DNA of 64,000 nt from Angiostrongylus vasorum (taxonomy: Eukaryota > Nematoda > Chromadorea > Rhabditida > Metastrongylidae), in NCBI GenBank assembly GCA_018806985.1, contig JADANN010000404.1, forward strand, positions 682,001 to 746,000. Direction: 5' to 3'. Position numbers and translations under genes: made by a program. This document shows positions 41,801 to 51,894 of this stretch, in pieces (position 1 is the first letter of the stretch; each line of letters begins with the position of its first letter). The notes beneath the pieces are model-generated. The model saw only the letters and a list, made by a program, of their open reading frames with translations. It made no database searches and had not been told where the DNA came from.

Positions 41801-44701
41801 TATTGCGCGAATTCCAGCAATATCTCATTCGGCTCGTTGGCGTACCCCAGTCATTAATGAAGGTCTTTGAATTTGTATTTGTGAACGGCTACTACACGAG
41901 GACTTTGTCTTCTTCATGCACGTCGCTGAGTAGTGATCGAGTTAAATTTTCAAATAATCTTAAGATAGACTTACAAAGCCACTTCCAGGCCTTTACTGAA
42001 AGCTAAAAGTTTGTAGATCAAAAGGAGGTTTGGCCAGATGAGTATGGTGTCAGCCTACTGATCTCAGATGCGTGTAGCCTGTCGGGCATGGTGCAGGGTC
42101 GAACCAGCGACCATGCGTACAGTGCATACAGTCTTTGAGTACTGCGCTCCCCACCCCCATGCATACGACCTGTTGAAAATCCTAACACTTTTTTGAGCAC
42201 AACTGAGTTAAGTTTTCCATACTTGCCTTCTATTGCTCTGTCCTATAAATTGGCAAAATTAACTTCAATTTTGCTTTTGAGAAGGAAAAACGCTTTCTTT
42301 TTATGAAATGGCCGGAAAGGAGTAACTAGGTGCGACATAAAGTTTGAGCAATGATTACGCGATATTTGTGGTAGTAGACAGTGACAATGCTAGGGAAAAA
42401 AGAGAACTAGTGTAGAAAATTGCAATAAATGCGGTCGAACCAACACTGATTGTCAACGTTGCCCTCACGTGTGAAAATACAGCATAACGATATTCATCAC
42501 CGCTTTTTTCGCAGCAGATACGATTTGTTGATGGGTTAGACGGTCCTGAGACGAAATGTCGGCTATGCTGAGACAAAATGCTGACAATCTCTATCACGTG
42601 AACCGAATTATACACTTGTTCTGCACCATAGGAATGGTTTATCTACTTATGCAGTTTATCAGTTCTCATTTATTTTCAGGAAAATCGCCATTATTGAATG
42701 TGTCATATTGGATGACATCGAACAATGGATGTTCGCGAGTAGATTCAATCTTCTGTCCACAAAATTCATATTTAAGTATATCTTGCTTAAAGCACTTACT
42801 GAAAAAAGTCAGCATAACATGCTTCAACAACAACGAAAATTTGATTTTACATCGTTTGACGGTTCATCCATCCTCAGTTCTTCATCCACAATGCAGAAAA
42901 TAATAGAAAAACATCTTCTGTTTGGCTCATTTTTCACTCACTATGTTAGCGCTCTATTTATCACTACAGTGATTACAAAATTTCAGAATTCATCGAGAAT
43001 CTGTCAACCTATTCCGTGAAAACACCAATCTTTAGCCTTCTCAGTATTAAGTTGGAGGTCTTAGAGGTAAAATTGTCTCAGATTCCAAATTACAATGTAC
43101 GTGAGTGGGCCGTTTTGTCTTCGCTGTCGCTACATATCCAGATGTATCGGCCTTTGTCTGCTGATTTCTTTCAGACCTCTAATTCTTTCACATTGGCATA
43201 CTCACAATGTATTATTATCGATGCGCAAAACAGTTGCGATAGCTAGCTGAGAGACAGGCGAAACGAAGGACCCGCATGGTGTGGTGGTGAGCGCGCTACT
43301 CCCCGGAAAGGACAATAGCGCGTTCGTTCCCCACCGTAGACACCTGCGGTCCGCAGTTTTGCAAATATCTCAGCATCATTAAAGTTATATTTCGCAATAT
43401 ATACCCTGCTGCTAAAAAAAGTAGACAGTAAATAATGAGTCAAAATTTGCGATAGCTTTTAGTCGATTTCTCATCCTCTTCTGAATTCTTGAAACTAAAA
43501 CGATTGTATAAATAAATATCCTTAATTCAGACTCATAAAATTCATAGGTGTCACAGATGCTGTGTAATACTACACATTTTGTCGTTGGTTCGAGCACGCA
43601 GTACATGACTAGCTAAGCCGTCAAGCATTTGGAGTCGGCTAATTGGTTCTGCATCTGATACAGTGTGAGATCAAGTCTTAAACAGAGACAAAATGGTAAC
43701 ATCATTTCATCTCGAGATGGCAAGGATCGAGCAACCTTCTGAGTTGTTCACGCCAATGTTCATCGTAAGTAACGTGAAGATGAGTGGGAGTGTGAGAGAT
43801 TTGCACTCTCATAGATATCTCTGGTGGCCAGAACGATACGCTCGCTCACGGGTGAGTAGACAACACATTTTGCTTATCACAATTAGGACGGGATATTGAT
43901 TGGTGCGTGTTAAAACATTTGATCGGACAGGTTTTTCTTGATTCACTCGATAACCTGTATGGGTGTGTAGCGTCGTAGTGAACGGGGCGTTCGGAGAATC
44001 CTTTAGCCGTCTCCAAGGATTTTCTCTGACGTACAGAGTCGCATATCCTCCCGCTGCGGTCGAGCAACAAGTTACTCGTCCATCAACGGTTCCGACTAAA
44101 CCGAATTCATTGCAGTAAAAAAAAGTAAAAAATTACAAGCAGCGCGAGCAGTTGGTTTTTTGAATGGGAGGTGTTCACCAACGTGATAATGAGTCGTTTG
44201 CCAAAAGTCTCACAAATTCCTGCTGTGTTGATAATACCGAGAACAGTATGACGAATACTAACGGCTACCTAGTAACTAGAACCGCTAACTTAACACACGT
44301 AATAGTACATCAACAGCGTTTACTATATGATTCCAACCACAATTTATCAAACGGATGTTTTCGTTTCCCACATGCAAGCAAAGACCTTTGAACATCATAG
44401 AGTAAAGAATTAGTAAGCTTGGGTGAAATCTGTCCCGGAAAATGTCGACGGCGTACAAAAATGGCAGCAAATGAATAAAAATCGAAAACGAAAGAAAAGC
44501 AGAGGGAAAATAGAAACGATGAACGAAACGAAACGAAATGGCTGTCGGAGAGAATTTACGTGCGACGGAATGGATCAGCTGAGGCTTACCAGGTGAACAT
44601 GCGCCAGACACTCGGATATCTACCTCGGCCCTCTCGTCCGCATCGGTCCTAGAGGGTAGCGAGACGAGAAGCAGCAGCGCAGCGCAGCAACGACGCAGCA
44701 T
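38863..44701 (-). CDS. Secreted cysteine-rich protein, five exons (gene A)
   Basis: Best gene of the window. Exons 44590-44701, 41090-41215, 40096-40249, 39133-39231 and 38863-38983 join in phase (phases 1, 1, 2, 2) with donors G|GTAAGCC, G|GTAGGAA, TG|GTGAGT, AA|GTGAGT and CCA|GTGAGT and acceptors TTTGCAG, TTTGAAG, TTTCTAG and TTTCAG. The ATG opens a signal peptide (MLRRCCAALLLLVSLPSRTDA). Mature motifs: RFNPDKVQLVPKNPVIPGC, then EVELRIGGTPDPSNPTLPC, CPCSKLEGTCVFCDFCK and CDEMLPGLYDIETEMC; eleven cysteines in the mature part. The pattern reminds me of nematode secreted lipid-binding (GM2-activator/ML-like) proteins, from memory only. At least 204 residues; a 65-bp intron and an exon 38771-38797 (FPLKFLRY, stop TAA) could end it, or further exons are missing. 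Intron 1 (3.4 kb) and intron 2 hold SINE-1 copies. Likely exported and disulphide-bonded. Confidence 0.7.
40615..40892 (-). mobile_element. SINE-1 copy in intron 2 of gene A
   Basis: Inverted and diverged: GAGGTAATTGAATGCACATA, AACGAGTTACAGTGGCCTGT, ending at a head remnant TATTCGCCCTC. Confidence 0.7.
41336..41632 (-). mobile_element. SINE-1 copy in intron 1 of gene A
   Basis: Inverted, full length, with the clearest tail: four AAGGAT units at 41337-41361 (ATCCTT on the element's sense strand). Body CGTTGGAGGTGATTGAATGA, head TGCGCCACACGCGCCC. Same orientation as gene A. Confidence 0.9.
42030..42190 (-). mobile_element. Third tRNA-like SINE (one copy)
   Basis: The minus strand has a good B box GGTTCGACCC (at about 42090-42101) preceded by GGGGAGCGCAGTACTCAAAG, which could be an A box. 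It cannot be folded into a normal tRNA by eye. Only one copy was noticed, so family status is a guess. Confidence 0.35.
42675..43019 (+). CDS. Possible exon nested in intron 1 of gene A
   Basis: A strong acceptor CATTTATTTTCAG (to 42679) is followed by two overlapping open frames of about 80-113 codons. One reads KIAIIECVILDDIEQWMFAS and ends SRICQPIP, stop; the other reads SPLLNVSYWMTSNNGCSRVD and ends at QCRK. Without homology the frame cannot be chosen. No partner exon found; strand is opposite to gene A. Confidence 0.2.
   Translation, partial: FRKIAIIECVILDDIEQWMFASRFNLLSTKFIFKYILLKALTEKSQHNMLQQQRKFDFTSFDGSSILSSSSTMQKIIEKHLLFGSFFTHYVSALFITTVITKFQNSSRICQPIP
43245..43400. mobile_element. 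FB2 fragment, one arm
   Basis: GAGAGACAGGCGAAACGAAG, then CTACTCCCCGGAAAGGACAA and TTTGCAAATATCTCAGCATC, ending at the element end TATTTCGC. The opposite arm is missing. Lies in intron 1 of gene A. Confidence 0.8.
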
Positions 44702-44905
44702 CGTCGCGCGATCCGAATGGGTGGCCCCCACTCCGACGCCGCCGCCCCCGTCGGATGGCGACGTCGGCGGGCGGGCGAGAGGCTGTGCCTCGGCTGGCCC
44801 CACATCCTGCTGTTGCGCTCCCGCCGTTTCGATGTCGTCGTTCGGCGTCGACGATTTCGACGTCGAACAGACACACGATGAATGTTCGAGCGAACATGCT
44901 GAGCT
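44590..44905 (-). promoter_or_regulatory. GC- and CpG-rich 5' region of gene A
   Basis: About 300 bp of unusually GC-rich, CpG-dense DNA (for example CCGCCCCCGTCGGATGGCGA at 44741-44760) spans exon 1 and the sequence just upstream, in an otherwise AT-rich window. It marks the likely start region of gene A. A frame in phase with the ATG stays open upstream, so an N-terminally extended product is possible but would bury the signal peptide. Confidence 0.35.
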
Positions 44906-44909
44906 CCGA

Positions 44910-47900
44910 AATTGTGTGCACGCGATTACAATGAATAAGGCCAAGTCAATGCCCAATGTGTAAAATATCAGACAAGACACTTTTTGACACTTTGACAAGA
45001 CGTTTAGTTTATGCACAGAAAATTTTAAAAGATATCTTCTACCACCCACAAAGACCCTAGCAAAATCTGTCACCTACTAGAATTAATAGGAGCTGTCATA
45101 ACTTCCCTCCTAGTCCGTTGTTTCAATGGAAGAACAATGTCTATACATTCTGGGTAGAGTCAACAGAAAGCCCGTTTTGTGGCCGCGTTTTCCGGATAGG
45201 GTAGAAATCGGTTATTCAATGATCATATGGATGTACGTTATTTTTTCAGGATTTTTTCTTGATAATTGGGCGGAAAAAATACTTCATTGGCTCATCACGA
45301 CAAGGAATTCTTGATGCTCTGGAGCAATTTTCACCGGGCTGGTTGGCGATGAAGTTTTTTCTTTGTAATCTTGTGATAATCGTATTGCGTTGTTGATAGT
45401 ATTTGAGAACTCCATGGAGAAGGTAGTGCTTCTGATCACACAACCAGAAATGTTTAGTGCAACTCTAACGCGGTATTTCCAATCCCGTTGACAAGTTACT
45501 GAAAATAAGGAGCAAATTATATCAAAGCTGTCACCGAAGACCTCCGTTCAGGAGATGTCAAACATTCCAGGAAACTCCGTCCATTCCTTCATACTCATAA
45601 GAAAGAGCTTGTCTATGGAACCCGCTGCGACGTTAAGAATCGACCTAGTTTAGCAAAGAGGAGCCTTTCTGCAAGTGGACTTCTTATAGCAAAATTGCTG
45701 TCAGTGGGATATGATCAGTTCAGTAGCATAAGCCAATTAAAACAGTGGCATACACTGCAAAAAGTTAATATACTGCAAAGGAATGAATTAAATGGATAAA
45801 GGATAAAGTGCTCGAGGTTATTCTGATCTAGAGGGAGGAGCCTTGCATCTCAAAGGTGGTGGAATGGATATCTGCCCTACGCTGACTTAAACGGACCCAC
45901 GGGTCGATCAAATTACTGCTTTTCATCCTCCAAGAGAAGTCCGACCCAAATTTGATGACTTCGGAAGTTTGGAAGCTTTGTAGACATCGATCATGGAGTC
46001 AAAGCAACAACTACTTGTGTTGAATGGTAAACATCACTGCGCTATCCAAGTGTTCAGGTATTCTGGAGAACTACAGATAATGTTCAAACGAGTATTGAGT
46101 AGAAAATTCACCATTAATTGCAGTTTGGTTATTGACTGAAAAAGTGGACAGTTATGTGGATAAATGTCTTGTATGCTACGGTTGCAATTGTTTTTGGTAC
46201 CTTGATCGCTCCACAGAGGAAGTCAGAACCAAATCCTCTGGATCGGTAGCCGGTGAAAGATATTGGTGCGCTTTGAAGATTCGTAGAACTGTTCTTTGGA
46301 TCAACGAAAAATGAGAAATATTTCATTTGAAAGCCAATTTATCATGCATTGCTGGACATCCAGGCGGTGAATGCCTCCATCGGTCAATCAAATTCTATTG
46401 TCATCGTTGTCATAGAGAAATACTACAACTTCCATAGCATTTAGTATCATTGACGGGATACCTATTGTAGATATGTTTGCATGTTTCTTAGATTGTCGCA
46501 ATTTTGTTTCAATCAATCTTTACCACGTAACACCCCCAAATCATCTCTTTTCCTGCGTTATCATTCGTAATTCGAACGCTGAGACGACCGGACTAAAGTA
46601 TTTCGTCGGAAGCGGTATTGCTTCCCAAAGTATTTCTTCCACATCAAATCCAAATTTCTTGCTCATTTTTAGGAGTTTTAACTTTAAGCATATTTTTTAA
46701 GAAACATATGCATCGCACGGGTATCTTATAAAAGTTATTGTGGGACTAAGATCATATGGCGGGGTCTGTTCTGGTAAGATGTGAAATTTCCAGCTTTTAA
46801 AACACCAGTAATCGCGAAGATATTATGACTTCTCAGAAAACCTACTTCGTGTGCTATACCCTAAATGTGGTTGAGGTCATATAACTCTACGGCTCTGTAC
46901 CCATGATTACGAAATGGAATTTTAAATAAATTCAGGACTATTAACTCTCATCTGTCACACGTATATGGTGTAACATTCTCGCAGTTGCAATAGAGACTGA
47001 CAAGGACACTGTTGAAATCGTGAGCTTGTCAGCAATGAAATACACTTCTTGTTCTTCTCTACTTCCTTGTTTTTTGATTGTTAAGAGATACAACTCATTG
47101 TAGGTAGGGAATTTGCCGCAACCAGTGGACAACAGATGAACGCCCAACAAAGCCGACGCACGGTTATAGGCATTGTGCAAGAACATCACGAAGAACTTGA
47201 TGTCACCTGTTATTCAAAGACGAGCATGAAGATTAAAGATCAATTTGAGCAGGTTGTCGTGCATCCTATGAAGCGAAATTAGTTCTCAAACGCTAGGTGA
47301 AGTCTGATTTTAGAGTTCTAAAAGAGAATTACTCATGCGTGATTCCCACAGAATTTCAAAAGGAAAATTAGAAATTGTATTTGTACAAACTGGAAATGTA
47401 TTCGGTATTCGGTTACACACCGCACAAGAAATGGACGAGAGAATGGCACAGCAAGAGGATCGCTTCAGGTGTTCCGTATCAGGCGGAACGTCGATGTCGA
47501 CGACAGAGGCAGTCGAGGACGTCATTTAGCTACGCAGTCGAATCCTGGCTGACACTTAACGATCGACTAGAAGCATTGCGCTCGACCTGTGCTGAGTGTC
47601 GACAAAACAACAGTTGCTCACGACCAGCACGAAATTGTAAATATTCGTTCACTTCATTACTCTTTTAGCAGAGTACTATGTGGTGCATTTTTTTGGTAGA
47701 AATTCTCTTTGCTCTTTGTTCTTTTCAAAAATTCTAACCGTTTTCGTATGCATATGACTGACCAGTTTAACATGTGACATTTTGCATTTGATATCTTCGA
47801 AAGTACTTCGAGTTTTCTATTCGACATTTTGACTGATGTTTTTAATAACCTTTGTAAAAGTCGCCCGCTGGGCTGCAGAATCGGCTGGAAAAATTTCTGC

Positions 47901-49280
47901 TATCACTAGGCAATTTTAGACAAGAGCTTAGTTTATGCCTTATGTTTACTTAGAACACCAGATAGTTTATTTTAGTTCTTTTTTTGTGGTGAAATGAAGT
48001 CACAGAGGACACATACTCTGTAATAAAAAAACTACTGCAGTATTTCAAAAAAAAGAAGAGTAGCGCCTTGTTGTTTGAAATCGTCAAGAGAGAAATTCGT
48101 AAACCGTGGCTAGCTTTGTTGAAATTCTACTGCATTAAACCTACCTCACTTCTTATCGAGAAACACATAGCTTTTTCTCCTGACGTTTTTCCGGGAGAGC
48201 TGAGAGCTTCAGTGAAATTCGTCGTAACCTTTGTCGACGAGCTGCACATTACTTCTGCGGTTTTTTTAGCACAAATATTTGTAGCTTTCAAAGCTTCTAT
48301 CGTGGACGTGCACTTAGAAAGCGAAGGTTACTTTCAATAAAACAAAATAATACTCAGTTCAACTAAATCAAACTCTCTCCTCACGCTTTCTGTCATTTAC
48401 GAAGAACAAACAATGCCGTTGAATCTCGCCTTTGGACCACAGATTGACCTGCGAAGGCTTACACTGTGTGAAGTTAGAGATTCTTTTATCATTCCAGACA
48501 CGTATGATACCAATTGAATGACCCTGAGACGACAAAAAGCTTCATTTATCCGGTGAGAGGGATCAGATTACCGACCACATGTGTACTGCTGAGTACCGCT
48601 AACCACTTCGCTAGACGACTCCCTTTTCCTACGTCATATCATATTCAACGACAAATGATGAAAGAATAAACCACCAATCGGTTGAATGGTTAGTCCCTTT
48701 GCTAGGATCTACGTGCGCTCTCGTCTAGACGTGTCCAGATGAAATAAGAATATGCTGCGAATCTCAATGAAATTCAGCAAGCAACATCGTGGACTTTTTT
48801 CGTATTATTCATTCTCCGGTCATCTATTCAAATATGCTCAAGTGGCTAAGCTGCTGCCCCCGCTCCCGAATATTCGACTTCTAGTGATCAGATTTCGATT
48901 TAACCCAATAGTTTTACGATTCATCAATCAAATCCTACTAATATCTTGGCTTTGTTCTTTCTTATTACTTTGTAGAGGAATCACTAAATTGAAAAAGAAA
49001 ATGAGGATTTTCGATCTGCAGTTATGGTTTCATTTCGCTGTAAGTATACCTAAATTCATACGTGCGTGTTCTTTTTTTCTTCACCAAGATCTATGTTGGA
49101 TGAAATATCCTTTTTAAATATTCTAAGTATCGCTGGTAAACTTCGAGAAATGAATCGAGTGTTGCTTCGTTCTGATGCCAATGATAGATGGATTATTTTC
49201 AATATAAGCCAAGCGAGGATGATGTAGCTGCCTCCCATCGACTCTCACTTCTATGTCATTCCATTGTGTAAAAAAATAAA
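44910..49280. other. Mostly unassigned
   Basis: Weak candidates only: plus-strand 45510-45799 (open, no ATG, GDVKHSRKLRPFLHTHKKEL), minus-strand 46941-47189 (NAYNRASALLGVHLLSTGCG), plus-strand 47335-47529 (QEMDERMAQQEDRFRCSVSG), and 48180-48330, open on both strands. A degenerate SINE-1-like stretch may lie at 48480-48625 (inverted). None has paired splice evidence. Confidence 0.4.
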
Positions 49281-49284
49281 AAAA

Positions 49285-49540
49285 CTCTCGGCGTTGATCA
49301 ATTCCTGAGGGATGCGTCATGCATTCGACTTCACTAAGTATCGCTGGAGGTGATTGAATGCATACCTGGCCTTTACAATGACTCGCGGTGGCCTACTGGT
49401 GTATCGAGCCAGTGCTGCTATCCTCCCAGACAAGTCTGGTCCCGATTTGCAGACCCCAGAGGAGACGGAAGGCTTGGTGGGCCATGGGCGCCTGGATCAA
49501 ATCCACGTGTGTCGCAGTGGCACCTCCAACCATTTCTTTT
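49285..49540 (-). mobile_element. SINE-1 copy
   Basis: Inverted: CTCTCGGCGTTGATCAATTC, GGAGGTGATTGAATGCATAC, CCTCCCAGACAAGTCTGGTC, head partly lost after GGCACCTCCAACCA. Confidence 0.9.
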
Positions 49541-49689
49541 CGTCCATTCTATAGCTGCTATAAATAATTTCGAGCAAACGATATCGCCTTTTCAAAACCA
49601 TCCATTTACGCAATGATACTGTCGTTATAGAACGGTGAGATCTTAATGTCTTAGATTTTATTTACTGCCTATTCATTTTTCATGCCACG

Positions 49690-49905
49690 ACACGATGTGA
49701 ACTACAACCACAAGGATGAGGAGATATGAGTAGAACTCATACTCACAGTTAAGTTTCGAACCCTTGACTAGCCTTTAATGGGTGCTAATGTGCCATTCAC
49801 GACACAAACCGATGCTGTTTCTTTGCTTTTCTCTCAGCCAGTTCTTTCACTCTATCAGTACCATCAGCATCCACCCATCAATGGGAACAATCTGAAGGAT
49901 ACAAG
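49690..49905 (+). mobile_element. FB2 fragment, degenerate
   Basis: AACTACAACCACAAGGATGA resembles the FB2 end, and CTCTCAGCCAGTTCTTTCAC ... CATCAGCATCCACCCATCAA the FB2 inner arm. Heavily diverged. Confidence 0.45.
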
Positions 49906-50554
49906 TCGGGAATGGTCTGGGAAGCGCAAATTGTGCGTTCCAAATATGCATTCAACCACCTCTACGACGCTAGATGAAATCCAATACATAGAGCATGCCT
50001 CAGGGAATGGTCAATGCCAAATACTGTTTATTTTTATCCACAGCCAATAAAAACAAATTAGGAGTAGTAGAGAGATAGAGTCACCTTTTTAACACACTTG
50101 CACCGAGGGGCAAATATTTAGTTGCATATGCTCGGCGTTCAAGAACTATTCTTTCATCTTAGTACGCGACATGTAGCTACTACTAGGTAGATAATGATCT
50201 GTAACTGAAAAGTAGACAGGGCAGTAAAACAATCTCAGGAACTGCTCTTGGCTTGGAAGAGTCCTAATCGCGAGGTGGCAAACCTTTCATTGATTCATAA
50301 TTGCCTTTCCTGAGGACTGGCAACACACTTGGCTGGGTATGTCCGTTCTTCGAATAAAGATTTCACTTAACTAACGCCACATAAACAATAGAAATCAGAA
50401 GTTGTGCACACGTTAAAATGTGAAGATGGACTATTTAGATGTCAAGTTATCTCATTTAACACTTAGTCTATTTTTTGGTCGGCGGTTGCTCATAATGCTG
50501 TAACTTATAACTTTCAGTAACTTCATAGATTTGTACACTCGTAAAAAAAAAGAA

Positions 50555-50828
50555 AAAAGCTCTCAGTGTTGATCAATTCCCTGAGGAATGCGCCATGCAT
50601 TCGACTTCGCTAAGTGTTGTTGGAGGTGATTGATTGCATATCTGGCCTTTACAGTGACTCGCGGTTGCCTAGCGATGTATCGAGCCAGTACTGCTATCTT
50701 CCCAGGCAAGTTTGGTACCAATTTGCCGACTCCTGAGGGATGGAAGGCTTAGTGGGTCATGGGCGCGTGGATCGATTCGACGTGTATGTCGCACTGGCGC
50801 CTCCAACCACTGCGCCACACGCGCCCTG
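50555..50828 (-). mobile_element. SINE-1 copy
   Basis: Inverted and full length: CTCTCAGTGTTGATCAATTC, GGAGGTGATTGATTGCATAT, GGTACCAATTTGCCGACTCC, head CACTGCGCCACACGCGCCC. Confidence 0.9.
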
Positions 50829-51064
50829 TGTACATTCAGTCATTACCTAGTCTATTTAAATTTACTATTTTGCCAAATTTTATTTAGCAAAACGCTATAC
50901 GTGTAAAACGTAACGCAGCTTACGTCGAAATCTTAAAAATCTTCTCTTTTTTTTCTCAACTCTTTTACAAATGACCTCGCATCTAGCTTTTCGTGTTCGT
51001 CGCCTTATGATTCCAGATTTTGTATAAAGCAAGAGAGAATGTATTAAAAAGCGCAGAGGTTAGT

Positions 51065-51360
51065 CATGTCCATTAGGAAACAACGTGCTGGGGTTTGACC
51101 CCCTCCACAACGCTCCCGTCCAACGAACGTAGGAAGGCCTTCGCTCGGCTATCTACAAGATTACAAGGAGAATCGACTCGACCAGCACTTTACGGCATTC
51201 ATAAAGGAAGCTAAATCTCAAGCAGCACCCGAGACCCGAAAGACCCGATGTGGTCGAAGACCTTTGTGGATGCTTGGTGCGAGGCATCGAATCTAGTGCG
51301 AGTGCCAAGATTCACGCATTGGATGTGATAACGGGTCGTGTGAAAAAATGGGATTATAAA
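51065..51360 (+). mobile_element. SINE-2 copy, degenerate
   Basis: TCGACTCGACCAGCACTTTA, CTCAAGCAGCACCCGAG, TCTAGTGCGAGTGCCAAGAT and the tail GGGTCGTGTGAAAAAATGGG are in family order; the head is decayed. Confidence 0.65.
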
Positions 51361-51514
51361 TAAATTCACAGATGCGTATATACGTATGTTCCTGTTAATT
51401 TGTGCAGCTCATCGTCATATATTATGTAACAGCAAAGTTTCTTTGTTTCGGTTCGTTATCTACAACTCGTCATTGAGGAGGGTATTCTGATTTTAACGTG
51501 GGTTGGTCTGCTAG

Positions 51515-51765
51515 CTTATTGCTTTACTTTTTTTTTCCAAATTTCGTCGAATGCTGGTCGAACCGATCCTCTTTGAAATTTCGAGATAACTCTGCTGGAG
51601 CATCGCTGGGTCTTCACCAAAGGTATTAGCAACCCCTTTCGAATCGGAGTAAGTTTTCCCCAGAACCAATCTGAAACCAGTTTCCCGATGCAGCAAGAAT
51701 GGCAAATGTGGTTAGTCTATTGCGCGTCGAACCAGCATCTACGGATTTCTAACCACTGCCCTTTC
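51515..51765 (-). mobile_element. SINE-2 copy, degenerate
   Basis: Inverted: TTTCGTCGAATGCTGGTCGA, GAAATTTCGAGATAACTCTG, AACCAGTTTCCCGATGC, head side GCGCGTCGAACCAGCAT. Confidence 0.55.
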
Positions 51766-51768
51766 CGT

Positions 51769-51790
51769 TATATATACATACATACATATA

Positions 51791-51829
<39 letters not shown>

Positions 51830-51886
51830 CACATACATACACATATGTATATAAATGAATTGTATATATATGTATATATATATAAT
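51769..51886. repeat. AT-rich microsatellite
   Basis: (TA)n runs with ATAC and TATG interruptions directly before the RTE-1 copy. Confidence 0.9.
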
Positions 51887-51894
51887 TGGTTTGA

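Noticed and set aside
42030..42190. Possible true tRNA gene on the minus strand (GGTTCGACCC)
   Set aside because: No seven-base acceptor stem or anticodon arm could be drawn; listed only as a tRNA-like SINE candidate.
44285..45073. 262-codon open frame on the minus strand, longest in the window
   Set aside because: It overlaps exon 1 of gene A in the same frame, but the internal ATG at 44701 opens a clear signal peptide and the donor at 44589 ends the exon; the length is explained by the local CpG-rich composition.
48180..48330. Cysteine-containing minus-strand exon candidate (KCTSTIEALKATNICAKKTA)
   Set aside because: The plus strand is open over the same stretch and neither has paired splice sites.
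48785..48890. Possible last exon of a peptide receptor on the plus strand (FRIIHSPVIYSNMLKWLSCCP)
   Set aside because: It resembles the end of helix 7 plus a cysteine palmitoylation site, and follows an acceptor AAATTCAG, but no other receptor exon was found and another frame is also open.
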